From Aquatica leii (lineage: Eukaryota; Arthropoda; Insecta; Coleoptera; Lampyridae), in assembly GCA_035610365.1 (NCBI GenBank), contig CM069437.1, positions 59,668,093-59,732,092 of the forward strand: a DNA stretch of 64,000 nucleotides. The letters are read 5' to 3'. Under the pieces are notes generated by a model. It worked only from the letters and a program-made list of their open reading frames with translations, was not told where the DNA came from and made no database searches. Both the position numbers and the translations under genes were made by a program. Each line of letters begins with the position of its first letter. The first letter of the stretch is position 1. Positions 43,800-54,649 of the stretch are shown one piece after another.

Positions 43800-45948
43800 A
43801 AAAAACGGTACCCTGAGACATGGTTTATAAACATATATGGGATTGTGGACCAATGGGAGGAGAGTGAACTGATCCTAAGAGAGAAAATAAGAACACTATT
43901 TAGAGACATGAACGTACAGATAGTAATCAAACAAGAAGCCAACGATATCAGAAGAATCGGGAGGTGCCAAATCAACTACGTCAGACGAACTGCGATGGAA
44001 TTACGGAGCTGGTCCAAGAAATTAGAAATACTAAAAACGACTAAATATTTTAAAGGAGAGAACATTTACATTAGTAGAGACTACTCAAAAGTAATACTTT
44101 TACAAAGTAAAAAATTAGTAAAATGTATGAAGATAATCAAGAAGAATGGAATTCAGGTAACGACTAGGTACATACAACAAGCTGATATTAAATGGAGAAG
44201 TTTTCTCCCTTGAACAATTAAAATCCATCGAAATAATGGAATCAATAAAAATAATAGAAAAAGTAGACAATAAAAGAGAAACATCAGTGAATTATAGCAA
44301 CGCTCAGATAAAAAAAGACGAAACTAATGCGGAAGAAAAAGGAAATCAACAGATCTATTTGGATACGATAAAAACAGATAGAATCCAAAGCCAAAGATCC
44401 CCGGGAACTACAGAAGACGAAACCTTAAGAGAGAAACTGATGAAGATAACCAAAACAAGCCGAATTACAAAAAAAAACTGAAGTGAAGGAAAAACGGAAA
44501 CCCAGAACGACTTTGGCAATGGAAAAGAATTTCGAAACTAGAAAACAAAATAAACAATCAGTAATGTATACAAAGACAAAAAGTTATATTGGATGTTGGA
44601 ATGTAAGGACTATGTATGCAAGTGAGAAAACAACGCAAATCGTACAACAAATGATGAAGTACAGAATAGAGATATTAGGGTTAAGTAAAGTGAGGTGGAT
44701 TGGAAACGGCAAAGTCCAAACTGAGGAAAGGATAACGATACTGTATTCCGGAAAAATTAATGGAAAAAATGAGGAAAATACCACACACGAACGCGGCGTC
44801 GCCTTTATGTTAAGTAAGAAAGCAAAAAGAGCACTAATAAATTAAGAAGCGATTTCCGAGCGAATTATTACAGCAAGATTTTATGGGAAACATTCAATAT
44901 TACGATGATAAATAATTATATCCCGATTGATATACTAAAGCCAACGTTTACAATCAGTTTACAGTAAACTACGTAACAGATACAAACAAGATATAATTGT
45001 CGTAATAGGACACCTAAACACAAAAATCGGAACTGACAATAACAGAAGAGAAGACATAATGGAGAGGGAGAGCATAGGGACAATCAATGAAAATAGAAAT
45101 ATGTTCCTAGGTTTCTGCAACATGAATAAGTTAGTGGTTGGAGACAGCATCTTCCTACATAAATTAATAGGTAACGTCACGTGGATAGGCCCAGGTGGAA
45201 AATCAAATAACGATCAAAAGAAGAGTAGTTTATTAGATGCGAGATCAATGCGCGGAGCAGACGCTGCATCTGACCACTTTCTGGCAAGGGCAAAAAAAAA
45301 TGAAAATCAGTAATACAGTCAGAGAAAATTACAAACAGTTTAGGGTTAAATATAATATACAATTACTAGAGGATTACGAAACCAGAATTAACTACAACAA
45401 GAAACTCCAAGAAAAATTTGAATATGAGAAAGCGCTCAAAAATCTAAGTATACAAGAAATGCACAGAACATACAAAAACTTATTACACGATACAGCTAAA
45501 GAAACAATTGGAATAAGAAGAAGAACCGATAAACCCTGGTTAGAGAACGATGCAAGAGAGTTGATTGGTGAAAGAAACAAAATAAAAAAAAAATCCAGTA
45601 GCAACACCACACGAGAAAATCATGGAATTAGAACAAAATTATTAGAATATAGATAAACACATAAAAAAAAGTGCAAGAAACTATAAAAAACATCGACAAG
45701 ACGAGTGGGTGAAAGAAACAGAAACAGCAACCAGAAAAAATGACTTGAAAACTGTAGATAACACAACAAGGAAGTTGACCGGAATTAGAACCACGATGGT
45801 GAATAACGTTAAGAATAGAGATGGAGTAATACTTAAAACGCAAAAAAAATCATCAACAAGCAGTACAACTCCAACAATTGAAGAACACGAAACAGAACAA
45901 CTAGGATAGAGTTGATTATTCAAAATTTACACTACTTACTAAATAAAA
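43800..45948 (+). pseudogene. RTE-type LINE, ORF1-like and endonuclease part
   Basis: 43845-44213 encodes an ORF1-like coiled-coil/RRM-type stretch (WEESELILREKIRTLFRDMN, IRRIGRC, KYFKGENIYISRDYS). 44578-44845 is the RTE-type endonuclease start (SYIGCWNVRTMYASEKTTQI, KYRIEILGLSKVRWIGNGK, ITILYSG, RGVAFMLSKKAKRAL). Later pieces give RSMRGADAASDHFLARAK (catalytic SDH) and the linker to RT (KPWLENDARELIGERNKIKK). Many frameshifts. Database relatives are often named craniofacial development protein 2-like. The element is interrupted at about 45950 and continues at 47111. Confidence 0.85.
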
Positions 45949-45949
45949 T

Positions 45950-46290
45950 CTGGGAGGAGGAAAAGGAGGTGGACCCACCAAACCACCCGAACTTGCTTGG
46001 TACAAGTTTGCCACATAAAGGATAGGTAAGAGTAGGAAAAGTATCATTTAAAGGAAAGTCTGGTTAGACTTAGTCCGATGAGCTAGGTATCGGTACGTGC
46101 TTTGTGAGCACGCGGTTCAGCGAACCACCTGCCTTACGGCTTATGCTCGTTTCTAAGGCATAAAACCAAGTAGGTAGGAAAAGGATTTCGAAACTTGTAA
46201 AGGAGCTAAGAGAGGCTGAGTTAATTAAGTAGCTACGGCGAAAAAGAAAGTAAAGGGGCTATTCAAAATAAAATACTGAAATAAATGATT
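45950..46290 (+). other. Foreign segment inside the RTE LINE: gypsy-LTR-like piece and structured region
   Basis: 45953-46010 resembles, in opposite strand, 27480-27530 (shared GTGGACCCA and CTTGGTACAAGTT-type blocks), i.e. gypsy LTR sequence. The remainder to 46290 is of unknown origin and includes a compact run of hairpins at 46056-46163. Confidence 0.45.
46056..46163. other. Cluster of six adjacent potential hairpins
   Basis: Perfect arms in succession: AAGTCT/AGACTT (46056-46071), CCGAT/ATCGG (46075-46093), CGTGCT/AGCACG (46096-46112), GGTTC/GAACC (46114-46126), GCC/GGC (46131-46140) and TTATGC/GCATAA (46141-46163). GC content is above background. The pattern suggests a structured RNA, but no known RNA class was recognised. 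Confidence 0.5.
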
Positions 46291-46409
46291 CTAAAATAAA
46301 TTTCATGCTGTTAATAATAACAAAAATTAAATACCTACTGTGCCGTAGCGTACTTGTAAGAAAATAAACAAAACCATGCAAAATACGTTAGAAAATAAAA
46401 CTTTATTCT

Positions 46410-47110
46410 TATTGTAGGCTCTGGTCTTTCTTTGCGAAATGTCTATAAATATTTACATCACGCAACAGTTCGAGGATGGCCTGAGAAGAATCGGGATAGG
46501 GATTGAGAGTGGATAACAGGGCACTCCGATCATCATCGAATTCGCGACAAGCGAGAATCCGATGTGCCGGGGTGTCAGGAACGCCACACGACGGACACCT
46601 GTCATCATCTAAACAAAATCCGCCGTGTGAAGACAGGATTTGGACGGCCTCTCGTCCAGGGACGTGGGGTATTCTGACCCAGGTAAAGATATACGGGATA
46701 AGAAAATAGACATTACGACATTTATGGGAAGTGTCCCACAGCCGCTGCCATTCACTCAAGATCAAGACCTTTAAGTGACGGTTGGCCGCTGAAAAGGAAG
46801 GAAAATCGTTGATTGAAACGTGCTGGTCAAGGAAGTTGCACGAGTCAGCCTTGCGAAAGACTTTGGTGCAGTAAATTTCTTGCAAAAGGAGATGTAGGGG
46901 AGGATGCTTAGATATAACGCAAAGAGTATCTACGGCAACGGTGCGATAAACCCCGAGGATAGTTCTAAGGAATAGGAATTGGAGCGAGGCCAGTTTCTTG
47001 ACCACCTGAGAATAGCGAAGTCTATGGTACCAAATGTCTAGACCATAACTGAGCATAGGAATGACTGCATTGTCGAAGATATTCGCAACATGTTTTTTGT
47101 GAAGGTTCCA
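46410..47110 (-). pseudogene. R1-like LINE C-terminal fragment (copy C, best preserved)
   Basis: A single open minus-strand frame of 235 codons: VIPMLSYGLDIWYHRLRYSQ, SLQFLFLRTILGVYR, then WQRLWDTSHKCRNVYFLIP and the C-terminal CPSCGVPDTPAHRILACREF (C-x2-C-x7-H-x4-C). It ends at 46409 with an AT-rich 3' tail to ~46300. It sits inside the RTE-type LINE, whose RT resumes immediately to the right, so it inserted after that LINE. Copies A (17055-17290) and B (24735-25350) are more degraded. Confidence 0.85.
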
Positions 47111-48310
47111 TTTCAATCTGGGAAAAAGAAATACCCAAAGATTGAACAGAAGGCTTGATTGTTAAAATCCCTAAAAAAAGGGACAAAACCGAATGTTCAA
47201 ATTGGAGAGCCATAACAATATTAAACACAACAAGCAAGCTTAACACAATTAAAAGAAGCAACTCAAAACATGATAAAGGTATATCAAGCAGGATTTAGAA
47301 CACGCAAAGCGTGTATAGACCACATATTGACTTTTAAAATAATAATTGATGAATGCAAGGAATAGCAAAAAGACATTTATTTAGGCCTTATCGTTTCACC
47401 AAAGCGTTTGATAAGATAGACAGGACGTAATTATGGCAAATACTAAGGTATTGTTGAATTCCAGAAAAATATATAAGAATGATTAAAATTTTATACGATA
47501 ACTACTGCCCCGCTTATTACACGGAGAACGACCCGGGATTACAATTGAGACAGGAGTAAAACAAGGTTGCATTTTATCTCCTCTTCTTTTCCTATTAGTC
47601 ATGGATTGGATAATGGAAAAAACACTTGATAACAGAAGAGGACTTACCTGGAGATTTGATAAAAAAACTAGAGGATCTGGAATATGCAGACGATGTATGT
47701 TTTATAACAGAAAGTAAAAAAACTTACTAGACGAAATAAACCTGTTACGAATACAAGCGAAAGAGATAGGAGTTGAAATAAACATAAAAAAGACATGCAC
47801 GCTATCAACAAACCACATCGATGATACAGAAATCGAACTGCATCGGCAGCACAATAGAAAATCAAGGGAGTTGCCAAGCAGACGTTAAAATAAGAATACG
47901 GAAGACACAAACTGTCTTCCATTACTTACACAAAATTTGGAACTCCAATGAACACAAAAATTATAAATTTTTAAAGCAAATATAATATTTTTTTGTAAAC
48001 AAGTGCCTAAAGAAGATATTAAACATATTTTGGCACAAAGTAATCTCAAAGAAATATTTGTGAAGTATTAAAAAAAAATAAAAAACAAAGATCAAACTAG
48101 ATCGGACATACGTTACAGAATCCTTTAGACTACAATATTAGAGGGAAACGTAAGCGAGGACAGCCCAACCAAACATGAAAAAGAACTATGCTTAGAGAAT
48201 GTAAAGAAATAAAGAAAACTAAGATTCAAATCAAACGAATAACCACAAATAAAGATGACTCGAAAACTTTGATTGAAGACGTGTAAAAGTGAAGAAGAAG
48301 AAGAAATATA
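47111..48310 (+). pseudogene. RTE-type LINE, reverse transcriptase part and 3' end
   Basis: The plus strand in mixed frames reads IWEKEIPKD, GLIVKIPKKGDKTECSNWRA, ITILNTTSK, a degraded FTKAFDKIDR, PEKYIRMIKILYDNY, TGVKQGCILSPLLFLLVMDW and LEYADDVCFITESK (intact YADD near 47685). The C-terminal end is KRGQPNQTWK and the element finishes in a (GAA)n tract at ~48290-48305. It is the continuation of 43800-45948. Confidence 0.82.
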
Positions 48311-48534
48311 ACATAAATTGAACCAACGCCTGAACAGAACTGATAAAAGAAAGCTGTCGGTTATTCGAATTGAATCGCAAGAAGACTGTCGGTTTAAATA
48401 AATTAAGTGATTAACGTGTGTGCTAAGAGAAATAAATAAAGTGGCCGTGTTAGTAAAAAATAAATACGGCATGTTAGGGGTGTATGCTTTTAATATAAAA
48501 AACCACCGTTTAAGATAAACAAAAGTCATCCGCG

Positions 48535-48900
48535 GACATGATTTTTCTAGTGATAGTAATATATAAATTAATGTATGTGTTTTTCTGAAATATTTTTAGA
48601 TAATTAGTTACGTGTAGTTATAATCGTGTAAATATTTTGTTTATAAACAAATTAGATTAAAAATCGTAACACTGTTGATATAGGTGTGCGATAACCGAAA
48701 CCCGTTGACATAACGTTAATATCGTGTAAATAAACAACTGTTTAGTTTGCGCTTTGCTTGTGTTTGTTTATAGAGTATAATTATAATTGTTCCAGTTCGT
48801 TAAAGTAATGTATTTAATAATAAAGAATCGAGCGTTATTTAAACTTGTTTTATTAAACTTTTTATTCGCTATGCCGGTAATTCGTTGTGAAACTAAAATG
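48535..48900 (+). other. Gypsy LTR/leader preceding gag
   Basis: Shares successive blocks with the minus-strand LTR at 27061-27540 (AGTGATAGTAATAT, GTTACGTGTAGTTATAATCG, TTTGTTTATAGAGT) up to a common TATGCCGG near 48870-48878, after which the two loci diverge. Confidence 0.55.
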
Positions 48901-49137
48901 TACAAAAATTCTCAAAAAATGGAAGAAAAACTTTCCAGTACCGGTGACTGGGATGGTCACCTGTGTATGGAGAAGGCATCCACTAATCAGATCTGCTATC
49001 CTAACGTGTAAGTAATTGCTACCAATTGTTCGAATAAAATATATTACAACATGTATTTTAACAGGACACCCAAGACGATAAAACCACACGACAGTTTGCG
49101 ACGAGCCCCAATCGCACATAAAAATTTTTCTAATTAA
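48808..49137 (+). CDS. Candidate small secreted protein with one short intron (uncertain)
   Basis: ATG at 48808 opens a 66-codon frame with a good signal-peptide pattern (hydrophobic LFKLVLLNFLFAMPVIRC after basic residues), followed by a hydrophilic part with two Cys (HLCMEKASTNQICYPNV). The frame meets GTAAGT at 49008. A 57-nt GT...ACAG interval (49008-49064) would join to 23 more codons ending in TAA at 49135-49137, giving 90 residues. Against a gene: the first ~70 nt lie in gypsy LTR-like sequence. No homologue is recognised. Confidence 0.25.
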
Positions 49138-49504
49138 CCGGGTAAGACTAAACCTACCATAAGTTGTCAGGTGGTTGGCAGATAAAAGTTGCACCGTGTG
49201 GAAGCTTAAAAATCCCCAAGATTAGGTACGTCAATTAAACAAATTTCCAATTCAATCCAAATAATTGTTACTAATTGACTGTTGCTTTGTAGCATAGTAC
49301 GATGGCTCGAGATTAATTTAATTTCCAAAACTATATAAGCTGACTTCCATACACTTTGGTGAAAACAGGAAAAGTGAAAAGTCTAATCACAACGACTTGT
49401 TATCAACCAATGCCCCACCAAGGTTAAATAACGTAATTTCTTGTCTGATGAACTATTTGACATTTTAAAAATTGTGCATGTCACGATTTTAACCTTACAG
49501 TTCT

Positions 49505-50780
49505 CAGAAAATGGAGAAAAATTGTAGAAGTTTAAAAGAATAAATACAAACAAGCATTGAAAATCAAATAAAGACTATTGAGGAACAAATACAAATTAGT
49601 GTAGGAAATCAAATTAAAATTGTTCAAGAAGAAACTCAAGCAGATATGTTACATTTAAGAGAAAAAATATGCGAAGTTCTAGAAAACGGAAAACAATCTA
49701 TGAATGAGAAAATAGAAGCAATAGACGACAAATTAGAAGACAACATGAAACTGTTCGAAGAGAAAATAAATCTAATCAACTGCCATGGTGAAGGAAGTGT
49801 CACGAGCAAAGATTTAATGTACCATCGGGAAGAAACCACTAGCAAATTTAAAGTTCTATCTCCAAATTTTGATGGTAAAGTTCCATGGTCGACCTACCAC
49901 AAACACTTTGAAACCGCTCTGTAGCTAATTTTAATAGCACCCTTACGTGGAGTAATGGTTGAAGTTTTTCAGACTGTTCCTGACCACCTCCAAAAAAATT
50001 ACGAACTTTTAATTTTAGAAATGAGATATGGAATTGCTCATCTTCAACAAGTGTACCAAGCCCAAATTAAAAGTCGGGTTCACAAATCTGCGACAAGTCT
50101 TCAAGAGTTTGAGGCTGACACGGCTTGCGTATCCTACAGCACCAGATAGCTTTCTGGAGCAATTGACTATTCAAACCTTCGTGGACGGCCTCCGAAACAG
50201 CAAAACGCAGCATACTGTACGGTTAGCTCGACCTAAGACGTTGGATCACGCTTTAACCCATGCCTTAGAGTTTGAGGCACCATAAACTTTGCTGTGCTGC
50301 AGAAGCACCCGAGCAAACAAAGGAAAACATCGAAGAAATGGTGCAACGTGTATTCCGCGAACAAGTAGGTCGGGGAAAAGAAGTGACGTGCTAGAACTGT
50401 GGGCACGCTGTACTAAGCACAAAAGAAGACCAAAAGAGCGCCCGGAAAACTAAAACGGGTCGACCGAATGGGACAACAAGCCGCGCCCCGGAGATTACCA
50501 TTCAAATGGCATCGTCTATGAAGCAATTGCACAGTCGATGGCAAGATCAATGAAAAAAATATTCAGTTACTGGTTGACACGGGAGCGACAAAGATCGTCA
50601 TTCGTCCTGACATGTTACTAGAAAATAAAAAGAAATCACCAATAACAGTACGGTTTCAAACGGCGACGGGTGAATAAATGTCTACTCACGGAGAAGTAAA
50701 AGTCACCATTGATTTGGGCAATGGAGTACTCTACCATCAAGTACTGGTTCTTGGGAAACACAAACACCCACATACACACG
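49505..50780 (+). pseudogene. Ty3/gypsy gag and protease
   Basis: Coiled-coil-rich gag start (ENGKQSMNEKIEAIDDKLED), then FKVLSPNFDGKVPWSTYHKH, DHLQKNYELLILEMRYG, IQTFVDGLRNSKTQH, a degraded zinc knuckle near 50390 (NCGHAV), and a protease-like LLVDTGATKIVIR in a separate frame near 50572. Colinear with 25545-27060 on the other strand, but RT, RNase H and integrase are absent. At least three stops/frameshifts. Confidence 0.8.
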
Positions 50781-50878
50781 ATTGCTAAAAATATAGTTTA
50801 ATGCGACTGTGCTCTCACCGTTACGGTGCAACAAAATATTAGATTTACCCTGGCTAAAGAAGTTTCACTTCAAAAAGA

Positions 50879-51960
50879 AATAAAATAGTTTTCTACATTT
50901 GTTATTTTTGCCTTTTTGTATCTGCAGGAGGTTACCAATTCGAAATGTAATTTACGCAAAAAATAAGCGGTGCTAGTAGGTGATAAGTCGTCTTTGACTT
51001 TTGGATGCGTTTTCCATGCGTTTTGGATTTCTTTGAACCCGTATCCATTTTGTTGTAGAGACTCCAACAGTGTTTTCTTTTCCTTTTGTACATTTTCATT
51101 ATCTGACACACGTATATCTCTTTTGGCTAAAGTATGCAAAACAGTATTCTTTTGTACTAGATGGTGGTGAGATTTGGCGCTTAAGTATGTATTAGTGTGC
51201 GTTTTTTTTCTATAAACGGAATGCCCCAGTTTTCTGTTATTTTTCTTTATCACCAGTACATCAAGAAAGGCTAGACTGCTGTTATGTTTTAACTCCATAG
51301 TAAATTCTTCTTCAGTAATTCTCTCCTTGAGCAAAAACAACACTTCGTCGACCGGGACTTTAGTAAAAAGAGATACCACGTCAAAGCTAACTAGAATATC
51401 TTCTTTTGTTATACGCAAGTTCTTAAGTTTCTCTACAAACTCTGTGGAGTTTCTAATGTAAGTTTCTGTATTTCCTGTCAACGGCAAGAGTTTTGCAGCT
51501 AGATAACGTGCTAACGATTGGGTTGGTAAATTGATGGTGCTCACTATCGGTCGAAGGGAGACTCCTTTGTGTATCTTAGGAAGACCGTAGATTCGTGGCA
51601 TAACTGGATTTTTGACAATCAAAGTTTGTTTCTTGTTAATATCTATAGTAGTGGAGTTTTTGATGGCGGAGTTTACCTTAGTGTATACGGAGTTAGGGTT
51701 AGAATTTTTCAACGGAAGAAAAATCATTTTTCCGATGTCTGTGGTACACTTCACATGTATGCTTTAACGTAAGCGCTCAGCGACGTTTTCACTTGTAAAA
51801 ATTTCACAAGCATGTGTGCTACAAATGGGTGTATTATTATCGCTGCTTTTGTAAAAGTCTCCTGGGGTAAGCAAAAACACATCTTTCTGTGATTTTTCCA
51901 TACTTGTCTTAGCGTTTTACAATAACACCATGTGTTAGAGCCAAGTTCGCAGGATTCATG
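50879..51960 (-). pseudogene. Penelope-like element RT with internal deletion
   Basis: The minus-strand frame from 51754 is open for 294 codons: PRIYGLPKIHKGVSLRPIVS (template-binding), NLPTQSLARYLAAKLLPL, ILVSFDVVSLFTKVPVDE, then directly EFTMELKHNSSLAFLDVLV, RKLGHSVYRKKTHTNTYLSA, SHHHLVQK. About 60-80 residues containing the catalytic YxDD box are missing between VPVDEVLFLLKERI and EFTMELKH, in frame. Upstream (51960-51780) an earlier N-terminal stretch (KDVFLLTPGDFYKS) is in other frames. The GIY-YIG domain is absent. Confidence 0.85.
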
Positions 51961-51969
51961 AGTAATCCA

Positions 51970-54000
51970 TTACTTTCCGCTGGAGGCTGTACTCAGAAGC
52001 ATGAAGAAAAAACGCTCTCGATCAATTAACCACTTCCGAGACAAAACCCACCTGCATTTAAGAAAGTGAAAATTACTTGAATGCTTGACGCATTTAATTC
52101 GGATTCATTGTTTATCTATAACCAATTTAATTGTGATACGATCCTATATCTAATATTTGTTTCCTTAGCAGTTTTAAGAGATGGTTAGAACGTGCGATAG
52201 CTATCTGCATGGACGACCGTAAGTAATCGTTTTTTTCTTTTACTCGTCAGTAATTTGTACATTTGTCGAACATGAAATACGTACGAACTAGAGTTAGTTA
52301 TTATCACAATTAACGCATGCAAATTTTTGTTTCGATGTTTTCAATTTACACTAAATGCCATTTGCAGCGAGTGTTACGTCACTAGTTTCGTCTTAAATCG
52401 ACGATTAAGTCGTAAATTACGTATTATTTAACTTTATTATATGTGTACTTCAATAATTATGTGTTTGGAGTGTTACCTACACTTCAAGACTTGTATCAAC
52501 ACTATAACTGTGATATTTATAGAATTATTGTTTGTTGCTACTTATGTACATAATTCTGCCTTGCTTACGCAATACATTTTTTAACCTCTTCTTCCTTTCT
52601 TATTAAAAAAAAATAATTACAGTTGTCGTTATAATCAGTGTCATCTATTCTGTTTCAGTGTTAGATAGATTTAAATGGTGTCTATCATTCTAGCTTCTAA
52701 TCGTTTTGGCGCCTTTGTTTTATAATTTAGCACCACGAAGCTTACGACCGAACTAAAAAATCAACTGAGTTAGTCGCTAGCAACTTTTGTTGCGAAAAAA
52801 CTCTCGTAATTATTTTCTCATGCGTTGAAAGAGCATTTGCAAAATATACAGTAATTATAATGTCACACAAAATACTTTGATTATCTCAAACATTTTTTCA
52901 ATTTGTGTAAAGTTTGGAAAATCAAAACGACTTATTCCAAAATGGTACATGCTTTGTGAAGACTTATAAGTTATAATGTCAAAAGACGTAAAGAAAAAAA
53001 TTAATATTTTTGAGTTACAATCCATAAAAATACCGTTTAGTATATTCTAAAGTACCATCTAGAAACGCCCTTCCATAAATCATCTCAAGAAGTCTGTACA
53101 GTAATGACGAAAAAATAGGAATAAAACAAGTCAATAAATAAAAGGGTCGGTTTTATGATTCTCGAAGAACAAGCTTGTTACTAACAGCTTCTTACATGTG
53201 ATAACGTCTCGTAAGCTTCAAATTTTATACTTTAACTCAGAGGTGCTATTGAGATGTTGGATAAAAAAACTTTAAACGCTTTCTTTCAGTTTCATGGCGA
53301 ACCCTTCCTTTTTGTTTACGATTCGTCTGAGTACCCACTTGTTGTTTTAACCACCGCGCATAAACAAGCGTACTTCATACGTTTTTATTGTTTATAATTA
53401 ACGTACTTATAGTTTTATACCCCATTATGATGACAACGGCGTAATTATTTTAAAAGCAATGAGAAACGATTCGAAACTTTAACGGGCCAATGTAAACATT
53501 TCTTCCTGTTAAATACAATTGCAGCAATTTACGAGTAATAATTTTATTAAAAAAGATTAAAATTTAATGAGTTTAAACGAGATGCCCTCATTAAAAGAGC
53601 GTAATTTCGTTTTGTGGACTTAAAGCAAAGAAACCACAAAGAGTTAATCTGAAAAGGCTAAAAATTACAACGTTAAATTTTTACAATTGATGTACAAGGT
53701 TAAAAACTTGCATTTAGCAAAAGTGACAATTAAGTTTTGCTTTAGTTTTTAAAAGAAACGTTACATAGGGAAATAATGGATTTTGTTGCGTTTTAAATTA
53801 CGATTCATCATCTTGCTTTTTAATTAGCAGAAGCAAGATAAATTTTGAGCAGAAATATACTAATCCTAATTAAAAAATTCGTAAAAATTAGAGTACATAA
53901 ATATATGTAACTTTTAAAATTATATCTTAGTGTGATTGTGATTTTATTTGCGTACTGTAACTTGTAAATTGATAATTAATTAGCAAAAAGCGGATCGCCG
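51970..54000. other. AT-rich intronic stretch, no gene recognised
   Basis: The only notable content is an LTR-like block around 52700-52810 (minus strand GTCGTAAGCTTCGTGGTG) related to those at 10098, 17710 and 29112. No coding sequence seen. Confidence 0.45.
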
Positions 54001-54017
54001 AAATCAAAGTCGCCAAC

Positions 54018-54050
54018 GTTTCACTCGCTTTAGTAATAGTTCCCATCAGA
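54018..54050 (-). ncRNA. Degenerate Penelope hammerhead-type motif
   Basis: Minus strand: CTGATGG...GCGAGTGAAACGTTGGC, closely resembling the Penelope motif at 6602-6571 in core order and in the downstream GAAACGTTGGC. Helix II is poor and CUGAUGA is changed to CUGAUGG. Probably the tip of a largely lost Penelope copy. Confidence 0.4.
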
Positions 54051-54525
54051 ACGATTCATCTAGAAGTTGATGATTACTACTTATAATGGTAGCAGTTCTT
54101 AACCGCCAAATGTAATTGTAATTTACACGCTTTTTTGAGCGTGAAAACTTCCAACATTTAAAATTCATTCTTTTGTGATTTGCTTCGAGCTTGGACTGTA
54201 AAGTTTAAGTGTTTTTTTGCACGCACTTACTTTTACCTGGTTACTCAATTGCATCAAATATTTCGCTGCATTGATTCTTTTTTTTATTCATCGCACAATA
54301 ATAGTTACAGCAGTTGTTTATCAAAATTATCATATTAAATATTAATTGCAATTCAAATGGTACGATATTGGTTTTTTTATTGTTTCTTGCAAAATGAGGT
54401 TAACGAACTTTTAAGTGTCAGTCGTTATTTATTGTACAGGAGTATAAGAAACATTAACTTACTGTATCGCTAGAATGCAAAATATATTTAAATTATTGTT
54501 TAAACGATGCCGGATTTACACATAA

Positions 54526-54645
54526 AAAAACGTTCGCGAAGTTATTTTCAACGTTTACCGAAGAATGTAGAAATTCTCGAGGTAGATAACAGAAATATAT
54601 AAAAACGGTTCAAAAAGGAATCTTAGGTCAGCATTATTCGAAATA
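54526..54645 (+). promoter_or_regulatory. Second heat-shock-like promoter block with TATA and initiator
   Basis: Contains GTTCGCGAA, GAAATTCTCGAGG, a TATA box (ATATATAAAAAC) and an initiator TCAGCATT about 35-40 bp downstream, with TTAGGTCAG shared with GTAGGTCAG of the block at 960-1125. A Jockey LINE fragment follows directly. Confidence 0.35.
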
Positions 54646-54649
54646 CAAT

